A DNA stretch of 64,000 nucleotides from Roseivirga seohaensis (GTDB taxonomy: Bacteria > Bacteroidota > Bacteroidia > Cytophagales > Cyclobacteriaceae). A program made the position numbers and the translations under genes. The notes under the pieces were generated by a model. The model was given only the letters and a program-made list of their open reading frames with translations. It was not told the DNA's origin and searched no databases. The stretch lies in NCBI RefSeq assembly GCF_001592945.1, contig NZ_LRPB01000049.1, positions 124,001 through 188,000 of the forward strand, in the 5' to 3' direction. Below, piece after piece: positions 15,818-25,620 of this stretch (position 1 is its first letter; the number at the start of each line of letters is the position of its first letter).

Positions 15818-18800
15818 ATGATCAATCAAATCATTTCTTTTTCAATAAAGAATAAATTCATCGTGGGCTTGTTGACACTGGCACTGATTGGAGTCGGTAT
15901 CTACTCCATGTCCACAATCAATCTGGGATCAGTCCCGGATATAACCAACAATCAGGTACAGGTAATTACAGTTTCGGAGAACCTTGCAACCGAGGATATT
16001 GAGCAATTCGTCACCTATCCTGTGGAGTTGGCGATGGGCAATTTACCAGGCGTTGATGAAATACGATCTATTTCACGCTTTGGGCTTTCTGTCGTCACCA
16101 TCGTCTTTGATGATGATATGGGTACTTACCTGCCCAGGCAATTGGTTCAGGAAAAACTCAATGAGCTTAAGGAGACTATCCCTCAGGAATTTGGAAGCCC
16201 ATCAATGGGACCCATATCCACAGGCTTAGGACAGATTTATGAATATACTATTCAACCCAAAGCAGGATATGATACAGTTTATTCTGCAATGGAGCTTCGG
16301 ACTATTCAGGACTGGATTGTTAAGCGGCAGCTAACCCTACTCGAAGGAGTAGTAGAAATCAACTCCTTTGGCGGCTATATTAAGCAATACGAAGTGGCTA
16401 TTAATCCGGAAAAACTGAATGCTATGAACGTTAGTATTTCAGAGGTATATGAAGCATTGGCCCGAAATAATGTCAATACGGGAGGTGCCTATATCGAGAA
16501 AAACAAAATGGCCAACTTCATTCGAGGTGAAGGGCTAGTACGGACAATTGATGACATAGAGAATATCTCAATTCGCAACGAAAATGGCGTTCCAATACTC
16601 ATTAGAGATATTGCTGAAAAAGTTCATTTCGGTCATCAAGTTCGATATGGTGCCTTTACTCAGGATGGTCATGAGGCTGTGGGTGGAATCATTATGATGC
16701 TGAAAGGTTCAAACCCAAATGCGGTCATTCAAAATGTCATCGAGCGAATGACAGAAATTGAAAAATCACTTCCTGAAGGCCTTGAGTTTAACGCATACCT
16801 TGACCGTAGCTCTCTCATTGAGCGAACTACTAGCACTGTTACCAAAAATTTAGTTGAAGGTGCACTCATTGTGATATTTGTCCTGGTTGTTCTTTTAGGA
16901 AGTTTAAGAGGTGGTATTGTCACTGCATCATTAATTCCACTCTCGCTGCTCTTTGCATTTATCCTCATGAAAGCCACCGGGGTTTGGGCGAATTTGATGA
17001 GCTTGGGAGCCATTGATTTTGGAATCATCGTGGACGGTGCTGTGATTATTGTTGAAGGCACAGTTCATGAAATTGAAAAGCGGATAAGGGCTGGCAAGAA
17101 TAAGTTTGATCAGGCTCAAATGGACGAAATAGCCTATGAATCCGGGAGCACCATGATGAATGCTGCTTTTTTTGGACAGCTCATTATTCTTATTGTATTC
17201 ACTCCTATTCTTTTTCTAACCGGTGTTGAAGGTAAGATGTTTACCCCTATGGCCTACACGTTTGGGTACGCGGTTTTAGGAGCAATTATTCTATGCTTGA
17301 CGTATGTACCAATGATGACCGCATTGCTAATGCGTCCAATAGGTAACCCGAAAAATTGGTTTGCAAGATTGGAAAACGGAATCCATAAGTTTAGTGAGAA
17401 GATCATCAATGCACTAAACAAGGTGTATCATCCATTGATTCTTGGTGCATTGAAATTGCGTTTATTGGTCATTGGTATTGCTTTGGCTCTTCTCGTTGGT
17501 GCAGGGTTCATTTTCTCAAGAATGGGAGGTGAATTTATTCCTCAATTGGATGAGGGAGACATAGCAATGCAAGCACTCATTCGGCCAGGTAGTGGTCTTA
17601 CTGAAGCAATTGATGTGTCTATTAAAATTGAGAACATCTTAAAAGAGAATTTTCCAGAAATAACTACAGTAGTAGCTAGAATCGGAGTTGCAGATATACC
17701 GACCGACCCCATGCCTTTGGATATAGCAGATATGTATCTGATTCTGGAGAAGGATATGGAAAAATGGGTTTCAGCAGACTCTAAAGAAGAGCTGATTGAA
17801 CAGATTAAAGAGAAGCTGGATATCCTTCCCGGTGTTAATCTTGTCTTTACACAGCCTGTTGAACTTAGATTCAATGAATTGCTTGAAGGTGTTCGGGAAG
17901 ACGTGGCGGTGAAATTGTACGGTGAAGACCTAAACATACTCTCACAAAAGGTAGAAGAAATGGCTGCCATCATCCAAACAGTGCCTGGAGCAGGTGATGT
18001 AAATGCAGAACGGACGGCTGGTCTGCCCCAAATGACGGTAAGATACGACCGTAAGAAGTTGGCTCAATATGGATTGGATGTTCAAAAGCTCAACGAGTAC
18101 GTGAGTGCCGCTTTTGCGGGAGGTGTTGCTGGGGTGATTTTTGAAGGCGAAAAGCGTTTTGAAATGGTCATTCGCTTCGATGAATTACATCGACAAAGCA
18201 TAGAAGACCTCAGAACCCTGTACATCGATTTACCTGATGGTACTCAAGTACCAATTAAGGAGGTTGCTGATATCGAATATGTCCCAGGCCCTATGCAAAT
18301 ATCCAGGGAGAATACATTTCGAAGAACTTATGTGGGGGTAAACGTTCGGGGCAGAGATGTGGAGTCTGTGGTAACAGATATTCAGCAAAAACTGGATGCA
18401 GAGCTAGACTTACCACCAGGCTACTACATCACCTATGGAGGAGAATTTGAAAATTTACAACGCGCCAAGGCAAGGTTATCAGTAGTGGTACCGATTGCGC
18501 TCTTTCTTATTTTCATACTGCTCTATTTCGCCTTAAAATCATTCCCACAATCAGTAATGATTTACATGGCGATTCCACTTGCAGCCATTGGAGGTGTGTT
18601 TTTCATGGCCATGAGAGAAATGCCTTTTAGTATCTCCGCTGGAGTCGGATTCATTGTCCTCTTTGGTGTGGCTGTCCTTAATGGACTGGTTTTAATCAGT
18701 CGTTTCAATTCACTAAAAATCGAAGGTATGACAGATTTAAAAGAACGAATTCTCACAGGAACGAAAGAACGTCTTAGACCTATATTGCTAACCGCCACTG

Positions 18801-20239
18801 CTGCCATTATGGGTTTTACACCGATGGCGTTTTCAGCCTCTGCAGGAGCTGAAGTGCAGCGGCCTCTGGCAACTGTAGTAATAGGTGGTCTTATCAGTGC
18901 AACCCTGTTGACACTCATTGTACTGCCAGTTCTCTACTCATATATTGAAGGGCGTAAGTCTAAAAACCCGAAGTTAAATACCGGTTATTCGGTCAATGTA
19001 ATTATAGCTCTGGCTGTATGTGGCGCACTTTTGGGAATTCCTTCCAATGTACAAGCACAGGAGTTGGAACAGAAATCAATTACTACTTTGGATGAGGCCA
19101 TCGTGATAGGGTTGGCCAATAATGGCAATGTTCAAGTCGCGATCACCAACATAGAACTTCAGGAGCAAGGAAAGAAGGCAGCTTTAAATTTAGGAAAAAC
19201 AAGTCTTGGTGTTCAATATGGTCAATACAACAGTTTTGAAAATGACTTCTCATTTAGTGTAGGTCAGTCGTTTGAGTTCCCTACTGTTTATGGTAAACAA
19301 AAGCTACTTGCTAATGAACAGGTAGTTGGCGGGCAAAAACGATTGGCCGTGACTGAAAATGATTTAAAATGGAAAATTCGTAAGGCTTGGTATGAGCTAT
19401 CCTATCTGCATGAAAGGCGCAAGCTACTCCTGTATCAGGACACCATTTATGGGCGATTCCTAAATGCAGCAACCATACGTTACGAAACGGAAGCAACCAG
19501 TTACCTAGAGAAAGCTTCTGCTGAAACAGGTGTAATGGAAATTCAAAACCAATTAAAGCTACTTGAGGCGGACATAATTATTCAGGAAAAGCAACTTCAA
19601 GTCTTGCTGAACGATATGTCCAGTTTGGTCTTTGAGCCATCTGCTCTTAGCGAACGGGATATCATAAGAATTCAGGACAAAGCCTTGATTATGAACAACC
19701 CACTTCTTGGCTTGGCCAGGCAGCAGGTGGCCATTGCAGATGCCGAAAAATCCGTTCAATCAGCCAAACTGTTGCCTGATCTCTTCATTGGGTACTTCAA
19801 TCAATCATTGATAGGGGGAGAAACGTCAAAGGGGGGAATTGCCACTTCGTCTGATAGATTCGGAGGGGTTCAGGCAGGGATTGCAATCCCTTTATTTTAT
19901 GGCTCGTACAAAGCAGACATTAAGGCCGCTCAATTACGATCACAGATGGCCAAAACCAGTTCGGAGTATTTTTATGTCTCCCTTCAGGGGCAGTACAGCC
20001 AGCAATTGGAAGTGATAACAAAAACCAGGGGAAGCCTAAATTACTATAGACAAAAGGCCATACCTCAGGCTAATTTAATTATTAATAATGCGCAAAAAAG
20101 CTTTGAAAATGGTGCCATAGACTATGTGGAATATTTTCAGAACCTCAATCAGGCCTTGAGCCTTAAATTCAATTATATCGAGACCATGAACGAATATAAT
20201 CAGGCCGTTATTAATCTGGAATTTCTTATAGGTCAATAA
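15818..20239 (+). CDS. Fused CzcA/CusA-type RND pump and TolC-like outer-membrane protein
   Basis: The first about 1,040 residues are a heavy-metal RND permease. There are two sets of transmembrane helices, large periplasmic loops, GAIDFGIIVDGAVIIVEG in the fourth helix with the proton-relay aspartate, and GFIVLFGVAVLNGLVLISRFN later. After a short linker comes a hydrophobic, signal-like segment (about 1055-1078, ending NVQAQE) and then a TolC-type outer-membrane efflux domain to residue 1473. The internal hydrophobic segment would return the chain to the periplasm. The pump takes divalent or monovalent metals from the periplasm, probably with the adaptor encoded 23 bp downstream. Such fusions occur repeatedly in Bacteroidota. 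Metal specificity cannot be read from the sequence; proximity to a Fur-family gene and a P1B-4 ATPase favours Zn/Co/Cd. Confidence 0.9.
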   Translation: MINQIISFSIKNKFIVGLLTLALIGVGIYSMSTINLGSVPDITNNQVQVITVSENLATEDIEQFVTYPVELAMGNLPGVDEIRSISRFGLSVVTIVFDDDMGTYLPRQLVQEKLNELKETIPQEFGSPSMGPISTGLGQIYEYTIQPKAGYDTVYSAMELRTIQDWIVKRQLTLLEGVVEINSFGGYIKQYEVAINPEKLNAMNVSISEVYEALARNNVNTGGAYIEKNKMANFIRGEGLVRTIDDIENISIRNENGVPILIRDIAEKVHFGHQVRYGAFTQDGHEAVGGIIMMLKGSNPNAVIQNVIERMTEIEKSLPEGLEFNAYLDRSSLIERTTSTVTKNLVEGALIVIFVLVVLLGSLRGGIVTASLIPLSLLFAFILMKATGVWANLMSLGAIDFGIIVDGAVIIVEGTVHEIEKRIRAGKNKFDQAQMDEIAYESGSTMMNAAFFGQLIILIVFTPILFLTGVEGKMFTPMAYTFGYAVLGAIILCLTYVPMMTALLMRPIGNPKNWFARLENGIHKFSEKIINALNKVYHPLILGALKLRLLVIGIALALLVGAGFIFSRMGGEFIPQLDEGDIAMQALIRPGSGLTEAIDVSIKIENILKENFPEITTVVARIGVADIPTDPMPLDIADMYLILEKDMEKWVSADSKEELIEQIKEKLDILPGVNLVFTQPVELRFNELLEGVREDVAVKLYGEDLNILSQKVEEMAAIIQTVPGAGDVNAERTAGLPQMTVRYDRKKLAQYGLDVQKLNEYVSAAFAGGVAGVIFEGEKRFEMVIRFDELHRQSIEDLRTLYIDLPDGTQVPIKEVADIEYVPGPMQISRENTFRRTYVGVNVRGRDVESVVTDIQQKLDAELDLPPGYYITYGGEFENLQRAKARLSVVVPIALFLIFILLYFALKSFPQSVMIYMAIPLAAIGGVFFMAMREMPFSISAGVGFIVLFGVAVLNGLVLISRFNSLKIEGMTDLKERILTGTKERLRPILLTATAAIMGFTPMAFSASAGAEVQRPLATVVIGGLISATLLTLIVLPVLYSYIEGRKSKNPKLNTGYSVNVIIALAVCGALLGIPSNVQAQELEQKSITTLDEAIVIGLANNGNVQVAITNIELQEQGKKAALNLGKTSLGVQYGQYNSFENDFSFSVGQSFEFPTVYGKQKLLANEQVVGGQKRLAVTENDLKWKIRKAWYELSYLHERRKLLLYQDTIYGRFLNAATIRYETEATSYLEKASAETGVMEIQNQLKLLEADIIIQEKQLQVLLNDMSSLVFEPSALSERDIIRIQDKALIMNNPLLGLARQQVAIADAEKSVQSAKLLPDLFIGYFNQSLIGGETSKGGIATSSDRFGGVQAGIAIPLFYGSYKADIKAAQLRSQMAKTSSEYFYVSLQGQYSQQLEVITKTRGSLNYYRQKAIPQANLIINNAQKSFENGAIDYVEYFQNLNQALSLKFNYIETMNEYNQAVINLEFLIGQ

Positions 20240-20262
20240 ATCCAAAATTAAAAAACATAAAA

Positions 20263-21486
20263 ATGAATAATAAAATCATATACATAATTGTGGCTATTGC
20301 AATGACAACATTCCTTTTAGGTTGTGGTGGTAATGAGTCACCCACTGAATCTGCTTTACCTGCTATACAAGGGAATACAGAAGATGGAAATAAAGTTGAG
20401 CATGAAGAAGAAGGCAGTGGAGAAGTTCATTTATCCCAACTCAAGTTTAACAGCCTAGGCATAAAGGTCGGTGAAATACCCACAAGGCCTCTATCAGGAA
20501 TCGTGGAAGCCAATGGGCAGCTAGAGGTGCCTCCTCAGCATGAAGCTACCGTCACGGCCATATTGGGGGCAAATGTTACTTCTATTAAGGTAATAGAAGG
20601 TGATAAAGTAAAGAAAGGTCAAACCTTGGCCACTCTGGCACATCCAAATCTATCTCAATTGCAAACTAACTATGTGAGAGCCTACAATCAGATGCAATTC
20701 CTTGAAAAGGAATATGAACGTCAGAAGAAGTTATACGAAGAAAAAGTAGGGTCAGGCAAATCTTTTCAGCAAACTCAGGCTGATTATATGTCAATTAAGG
20801 GTGAGGTAAAGGGGTATGAAGCTCAGTTGCGCCAACTCAGTTTGAATGTTGAAAAGGTGAAAGGGGGTGATATTTATCAAAATGTTCCAGTGGTTAGTCC
20901 TATTGACGGTTACATCGAGAAAGTGGAAGTTCAGATTGGTCAGTATGTAGATCCTCAAAAAGGCATGTTTATGATTGTCAATAATGATCACATTCATGCT
21001 GATCTGATGGTCTTTGAAAAAGATATATATAAGGTAAAGAAAGGCCAAACTATATCTTTTACTGTAGAGTCAGTACCTGGTGCCACTTTAACCGCAAAAA
21101 TATATTCGGTGGGTAAGCAATTTGAACAAAATCCCAAAGCAGTTCATGTGCATGCAGAGATAGATCAAAAAGAAGACTTTCTGATCCCGGGAATGTATAT
21201 CAATGGTAAAATAAAAACCAGTAACAACTCTGTTAAAGCACTACCTGAAAGTGCTTTAATTGAAGAAGAAGGCAAGCCCTATATTTTTATAGTAGAAACA
21301 CATCAAGAAGATGGAAAGACCGAATGGACATTTAGACCGATAGAGGTACGAACCGGTATAAGCGATGATGGTTGGGTAGAAATCAAGCTTTTGGAGTCTT
21401 TACCAAAAAACACCCAGGTAGCATGGAACAATGCTTATTACCTGATCTCTGAAATGAAGAAAGGCTCTACAGAGCATGGCCATTAA
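20263..21486 (+). CDS. RND efflux periplasmic adaptor lipoprotein
   Basis: The 407-residue protein begins with a lipoprotein signal (MTTFLLGC, cysteine 21). It shows membrane-fusion-protein order: a biotinyl-lipoyl half motif with GDKVKKGQTLATL, a helical hairpin (about 140-200), the second lipoyl half with VVSPIDGYIEKVEVQIGQYV, and beta-barrel domains. It would link the fused RND-TolC protein across the periplasm. It lacks the CSMHP metal-binding domain found in the other adaptor of this window. It lies 23 bp after the pump and 11 bp before the Fur-type regulator. Confidence 0.9.
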   Translation: MNNKIIYIIVAIAMTTFLLGCGGNESPTESALPAIQGNTEDGNKVEHEEEGSGEVHLSQLKFNSLGIKVGEIPTRPLSGIVEANGQLEVPPQHEATVTAILGANVTSIKVIEGDKVKKGQTLATLAHPNLSQLQTNYVRAYNQMQFLEKEYERQKKLYEEKVGSGKSFQQTQADYMSIKGEVKGYEAQLRQLSLNVEKVKGGDIYQNVPVVSPIDGYIEKVEVQIGQYVDPQKGMFMIVNNDHIHADLMVFEKDIYKVKKGQTISFTVESVPGATLTAKIYSVGKQFEQNPKAVHVHAEIDQKEDFLIPGMYINGKIKTSNNSVKALPESALIEEEGKPYIFIVETHQEDGKTEWTFRPIEVRTGISDDGWVEIKLLESLPKNTQVAWNNAYYLISEMKKGSTEHGH

Positions 21487-21497
21487 TAAAGCTAGCT

Positions 21498-21914
21498 ATG
21501 ATAAAAGAACTAGAAGAAAATTTAAAGGTGCACAATATAAAACCCACTGCCATGCGGCTTTTGGTGTTGGAGTATCTCATGGATAAGGAGGCAGCTATTA
21601 GTCTTACTGATATGTATACGGAATTTGAGAAATCAGACAGAACTACCATCTACAGAACTTTGAAAGTATTTGAGGAAAATGGCATAGTACATAGCATAGA
21701 TGATGGTACGGGTGTGCCTAAATATGCCTTATGCGAAGATGGCTGCAAATGCGATATAGGAAGAGACTTACACCTGCACTTTCATTGTAGAATATGCGGA
21801 CAAACCAAATGTCTCACCAGCTATAAAATTCCTAAAGTAGAACTGCCCCCGAAGCACATTGCTGAAGAGGCAAACTTAGTAGTAAAGGGAGTTTGTAACC
21901 ATTGCTCTAGTTAA
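21498..21914 (+). CDS. Fur-family metal-responsive regulator
   Basis: This 138-residue protein has the Fur winged helix (KPTAMRLLVLEYL, DRTTIYRTLKVFEENGIVH). It also has the metal sites HLHFHCRICGQTKCL and a C-terminal VCNHC, giving two CxxC pairs for structural zinc. Its position between an adaptor and a P1B-4 ATPase suggests a zinc- or other divalent-metal sensor acting on these export genes. The exact metal is not evident. The ATPase gene follows after 10 bp. Confidence 0.88.
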   Translation: MIKELEENLKVHNIKPTAMRLLVLEYLMDKEAAISLTDMYTEFEKSDRTTIYRTLKVFEENGIVHSIDDGTGVPKYALCEDGCKCDIGRDLHLHFHCRICGQTKCLTSYKIPKVELPPKHIAEEANLVVKGVCNHCSS

Positions 21915-21924
21915 AACTAATTCA

Positions 21925-24426
21925 ATGAAAAAACTACAGATAAAAATTCCTCTGATACTTCCTGAAGTGACTGATGAAAAAGACCAATGCGTAGATAAAC
22001 TCATCGAGCAACTTCAGGGTAAAAACGGGCTGGAAGAAGTGCATGTGGCTGATGAAACAGATAATGGTGTGCCACAGCTTTGCATTCATTATAACCACGA
22101 ACTAATTTCGATTGATCAGATTCAAAAATTAGCTAAACGGGCTGGGGCTTCCATTATTGATAAGTACGGTCATCGATTAATCGAGGTGGAAGGGATTCGT
22201 CATACCCGTCATGCCAGAAAAATTGAAGAAGCACTCAATAGATTAGATGGAGTTTTACAGTCTTCCGTGTCTGCTTCTGGTATGATTGGATTAGAATTTG
22301 AAACAGTAAAAATAGATGAAGCGGAAATCTTTAAATCATTGCGTAAAGAAGGTTTGAACATTATTACCACAGAAGTGGAAGTCGAAAGATACATAAGAGA
22401 GACTGCCAGAGACGATGAACAAATGGGGCAAACTGAAAAAAAAGCGCATTCACATGAGGACGGTGAAAACCATGACCACTCACACGGTGGTATTTTCGGT
22501 AAAAATACGGAGCTGATCTTTTCCATCATTTGCGGGGTGCTGTTAGGTATTGGTTTTGGACTTTCTTACATAGAAGCTGTTCCTTCCTGGGTAAGCCTTT
22601 CCCTTTACATTACAGCCTATTTCTTTGGCGGCTATTTTACAGCTAAAGAAGCCATTCAAACAGTGGCCAAAGGAGGTTTTGAAATTGACTTCCTAATGCT
22701 GGTGGCAGCCATTGGAGCGGCTATTCTGGGCGAATGGGCAGAAGGCGCCTTGTTATTATTCCTGTTTAGCATGGGGCATGCTCTGGAGCATTATGCCATG
22801 AACAAAGCCCGTAAATCCATTGCTGCTTTGGCAGAACTCGCTCCTAAAACAGCATTGCTTAAGAGAAATGGTAAGACCGAAGAAGTCGGTATTGAGGAAT
22901 TGAGCATAGGCGACATCATCGTGGTGAAGCCCAATAGCAAAATCTCAGCCGATGGTGTGGTTGTAAGCGGTACCAGCAGTGTTAACCAGGCTCCTATCAC
23001 CGGAGAAAGTGTGCCGGTAGATAAAGAACCAGTAGATAATCCCGATAAAGACTGGTCGGAAGAAAAAGACATCAAAGACGAGAACCGGGCTTTTTCGGGT
23101 ACCATCAACGGCAACAATACGCTGGAAATCAAAGTGATTAAGGTAGCGAAGGACTCAACACTCTCCCGCCTGGTGAAACTGGTCAATGAAGCCCAAACAC
23201 AGAAGTCGCCTACTCAGCACCTTACCGATAAGTTTGAGAAATACTTTGTGCCTGCTGTTTTGGTACTGGTGGGATTGCTCAATTTTGCTTTTCTGGTGAT
23301 TGACGAAACTTTTAGTGAAAGCTTTTACCGAGCTATGGCCGTACTGGTAGCTGCCAGCCCCTGTGCATTGGCTATAGCCACCCCGAGTGCAGTACTTAGT
23401 GGAGTAGCCCGAGCAGCCAAAAATGGGGTGCTTATCAAAGGTGGCCGCCCATTGGAAGATTTAGGAGTACTTACTGCCCTTGCTTTTGACAAAACCGGAA
23501 CACTAACAGAAGGTAAGCCTAAGTTAACGGAAGTAGTAGCCCTGAGTGATGTAAAAGTAGAGGAACTATTGAAAATAGCAGTAGCGGTAGAGAACCTGAG
23601 TGATCACCCACTGGCAAAGGCCGTAGTACGTGATGGGAAAGAGCGACTGAAAGATGCTGACATACCTGAGGCGAAAGACCTAGAGGCAGTGCTTGGGAAA
23701 GGGGTAAAAGCTTCACTGGGAAGTAACAAAGTTTTCATTGGCAATCTGGACCTGTTTGAGTCGCTGGATGACAAGAAGCCATCAAAGGAAACAGAAGAAA
23801 AAGTAAGATCATTGGAATCTAATGGTAATACCACTATGTTGATCCGTCAAAATGACGACTACATTGGCATCATTGCTCTTATGGATACGCCCAGAAAAGA
23901 AGCAAAAAACACCCTGAAAAAATTAAAAAAACTTGGTATCAAGCGTATGATCATGCTTACCGGAGATAACCAGAAAGTGGCTGATGCGGTAGCCAAAGAA
24001 ATAGGGCTTACGGATGCCTGGGGCAGCCTGCTGCCGGAAGAAAAAGTAGAAGCCATTAAGAAACTCAAAGAACAAGAATCTAAAGTGGCAATGATAGGCG
24101 ATGGTGTAAATGATGCCCCGGCCATGGCGAATAGCACAGTGGGCATTGCCATGGGAGCTGCGGGTAGTGATGTAGCCTTGGAAACGGCCGATATTGCCTT
24201 GATGGCTGACAAGCTCGAAACATTACCTTTTGCGATTGGCTTAAGTAGAAAGGCCAAAAGTATCATTAAACAAAACCTTTGGGTTAGTTTGGGAATAGTA
24301 GCCTTGTTGATACCCGCCACGGTTTTCGGTTTTGCCAATATCGGTATTGCAGTACTCATCCATGAAGGCTCCACTTTGGTAGTGGTATTTAATGCGCTGA
24401 GGTTGTTGGGGTATAAGAGAAACTAA
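21925..24426 (+). CDS. P1B-4-type heavy-metal ATPase (SPC/HEGST)
   Basis: The 833-residue P-type ATPase has a phosphorylation site DKTGTLTEG (D about 522), TGES, and GDGVNDAPAM. The membrane motif is SPC (about 478-480) instead of CPC, and the last helix carries HEGST (about 813). These two motifs define P1B-4 pumps, which export Co, Zn, Fe or similar divalent ions. The N-terminal about 190 residues contain two degenerate ferredoxin-like folds without CxxC and a His/Asp-rich linker (HSHEDGENHDHSHGG). It ends the Fur-linked operon. Confidence 0.92.
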   Translation: MKKLQIKIPLILPEVTDEKDQCVDKLIEQLQGKNGLEEVHVADETDNGVPQLCIHYNHELISIDQIQKLAKRAGASIIDKYGHRLIEVEGIRHTRHARKIEEALNRLDGVLQSSVSASGMIGLEFETVKIDEAEIFKSLRKEGLNIITTEVEVERYIRETARDDEQMGQTEKKAHSHEDGENHDHSHGGIFGKNTELIFSIICGVLLGIGFGLSYIEAVPSWVSLSLYITAYFFGGYFTAKEAIQTVAKGGFEIDFLMLVAAIGAAILGEWAEGALLLFLFSMGHALEHYAMNKARKSIAALAELAPKTALLKRNGKTEEVGIEELSIGDIIVVKPNSKISADGVVVSGTSSVNQAPITGESVPVDKEPVDNPDKDWSEEKDIKDENRAFSGTINGNNTLEIKVIKVAKDSTLSRLVKLVNEAQTQKSPTQHLTDKFEKYFVPAVLVLVGLLNFAFLVIDETFSESFYRAMAVLVAASPCALAIATPSAVLSGVARAAKNGVLIKGGRPLEDLGVLTALAFDKTGTLTEGKPKLTEVVALSDVKVEELLKIAVAVENLSDHPLAKAVVRDGKERLKDADIPEAKDLEAVLGKGVKASLGSNKVFIGNLDLFESLDDKKPSKETEEKVRSLESNGNTTMLIRQNDDYIGIIALMDTPRKEAKNTLKKLKKLGIKRMIMLTGDNQKVADAVAKEIGLTDAWGSLLPEEKVEAIKKLKEQESKVAMIGDGVNDAPAMANSTVGIAMGAAGSDVALETADIALMADKLETLPFAIGLSRKAKSIIKQNLWVSLGIVALLIPATVFGFANIGIAVLIHEGSTLVVVFNALRLLGYKRN

Positions 24427-24463
24427 GGATTCTCTATTGCCCTCTTGAGGAATGTATTTAAGA

Positions 24464-24495
24464 ATTTGCTTAAATAAGCAAATAAACTACCTTTG
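24464..24495 (+). promoter_or_regulatory. ArsR-type operator overlapping the promoter
   Basis: A perfect 20-bp palindrome (ATTTGCTTAAATAAGCAAAT, 24464-24483) contains the TTTG -33 element, and TACCTTTG (24488-24495) matches the -7 consensus after 19 bp. This is the expected site for the ArsR-family protein encoded immediately downstream. The start codon at 24501 is only 5 bp beyond the -7 element, so the mRNA may be leaderless. Confidence 0.8.
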
Positions 24496-24500
24496 TAAGC

Positions 24501-24875
24501 ATGGATCACAACTCTTGCGTAAGACAACAGGCAGACCCTGAACAAATAAACCGCTGTAAAGACAGGGTTTCAGAGCTTAATGACACATTCCATTATTTAT
24601 CCAACGGACTGGCTTTGGTGGGTAACAATGTGAGGTTAAAAATCCTATACCTGCTTTACGAAGAAAAACGGCTTTGTGTCTGCGACCTGAGCGACATTCT
24701 TGGAATGAACATCTCAGCGGTATCCCAACATTTACGTAAACTGAAAGACAGAAAGCTCATTCAGACTGAACGGGAAGCACAAACCATTTTTTACTCTTTG
24801 ACAAAAACTTACGAAGAATTGATGATCCCATTTTTCAAAATTCTTGATGAAAACCAAATATTGGAAACGATATGA
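24501..24875 (+). CDS. ArsR-family metal-responsive repressor
   Basis: The 124-residue protein has a winged-helix ArsR/SmtB fold, with recognition region MNISAVSQHLRKLKDRKLI. The metal-type motif LCVCDL in the alpha-3 helix is typical of ArsR/CadC sensors of soft metals. Extra cysteines occur near the N-terminus (C6, C19). Its stop overlaps the MerTP start by 4 bp. It probably represses its own operon through the palindrome upstream and is released by Hg, Cd or a similar soft metal. Confidence 0.88.
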   Translation: MDHNSCVRQQADPEQINRCKDRVSELNDTFHYLSNGLALVGNNVRLKILYLLYEEKRLCVCDLSDILGMNISAVSQHLRKLKDRKLIQTEREAQTIFYSLTKTYEELMIPFFKILDENQILETI

Positions 24876-25501
24876 GATCAAATAAAAAACTAGCCGGAGC
24901 CGGGCTCGTGACAGCTATTGCAGCTTCATTGTGCTGTATAACACCGGTCTTAGCCCTTATTGCGGGAACAAGCGGGATTGCTTCAACTTTCTCCTGGCTT
25001 GAACCATTTAGACCGTATTTAATAGGCCTGACGATTGTAGTCCTGGTTTTTGCTTGGTATCAAAAATTGAAACCCCGCTCCCAAGAAGAAATCGAATGTG
25101 CTTGCGAGGATGATGACCTGGCCGGCAAGGCAGGAAAACCTTCTTTTCGGCAATCCAAAACATCCCTGGGAATCGTTACTGTTTTTGCAGCACTCATGCT
25201 TGCATTTCCTCTGTATGCAGATGTTTTCTATCCAAAGTACAATAAACAAATAATGGTTGTTGACAAGGCGGATATACAAACCATTGAGTTTACAATCAGC
25301 GGCATGACCTGCAACGGGTGTGCAGAACACGTAAAACATGAAGTGAACAAACTTGACGGAATAATAGCAGTCAATGCTTCCTACGAAAATGGAAATGCAA
25401 TTGTCGAATTTGACCAAACAAGGGCCAGCAACATACAAATTGAAAAGACAATTAACTCAACTGGCTATAAGGTTACGGGCCAAAGTAGAAGAAACCATTA
25501 A
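24872..25501 (+). CDS. merTP: Mercuric transport protein MerTP (MerT-MerP fusion)
   Basis: The 209-residue protein has two N-terminal membrane segments with a vicinal cysteine pair (ASLCCITPVLAL), then a cytoplasmic loop with CACEDDD and a third membrane segment. It ends with a C-terminal HMA domain (GMTCNGCAEH). MerT normally imports Hg(II) and MerP binds it in the periplasm; the fused form is common in Bacteroidota. No mercuric reductase gene is present in the window, so the fate of imported mercury is unclear. It is translationally coupled to the ArsR gene. Confidence 0.88.
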   Translation: MRSNKKLAGAGLVTAIAASLCCITPVLALIAGTSGIASTFSWLEPFRPYLIGLTIVVLVFAWYQKLKPRSQEEIECACEDDDLAGKAGKPSFRQSKTSLGIVTVFAALMLAFPLYADVFYPKYNKQIMVVDKADIQTIEFTISGMTCNGCAEHVKHEVNKLDGIIAVNASYENGNAIVEFDQTRASNIQIEKTINSTGYKVTGQSRRNH

Positions 25502-25620
25502 CCTGTTTGCAATAGCAAAGAACACTGGCTTGAAAACCAGTCAACTGAAAAGCATGGTACTCTCTTACCCAACCCTTTCTTCCGGCATATCACATATGGT
25601 TTAAAAAGCTTACAGAAAAA

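Noticed and set aside
22436-22500. His-rich repeat as a separate repeat element
   Set aside because: It is the coding sequence of the His/Asp-rich linker of the P1B-4 ATPase, not an independent repeat.
25502-25620. Possible small gene between merTP and the GDCCxC gene
   Set aside because: Only a short frame without initiation signals; treated as a plain spacer.
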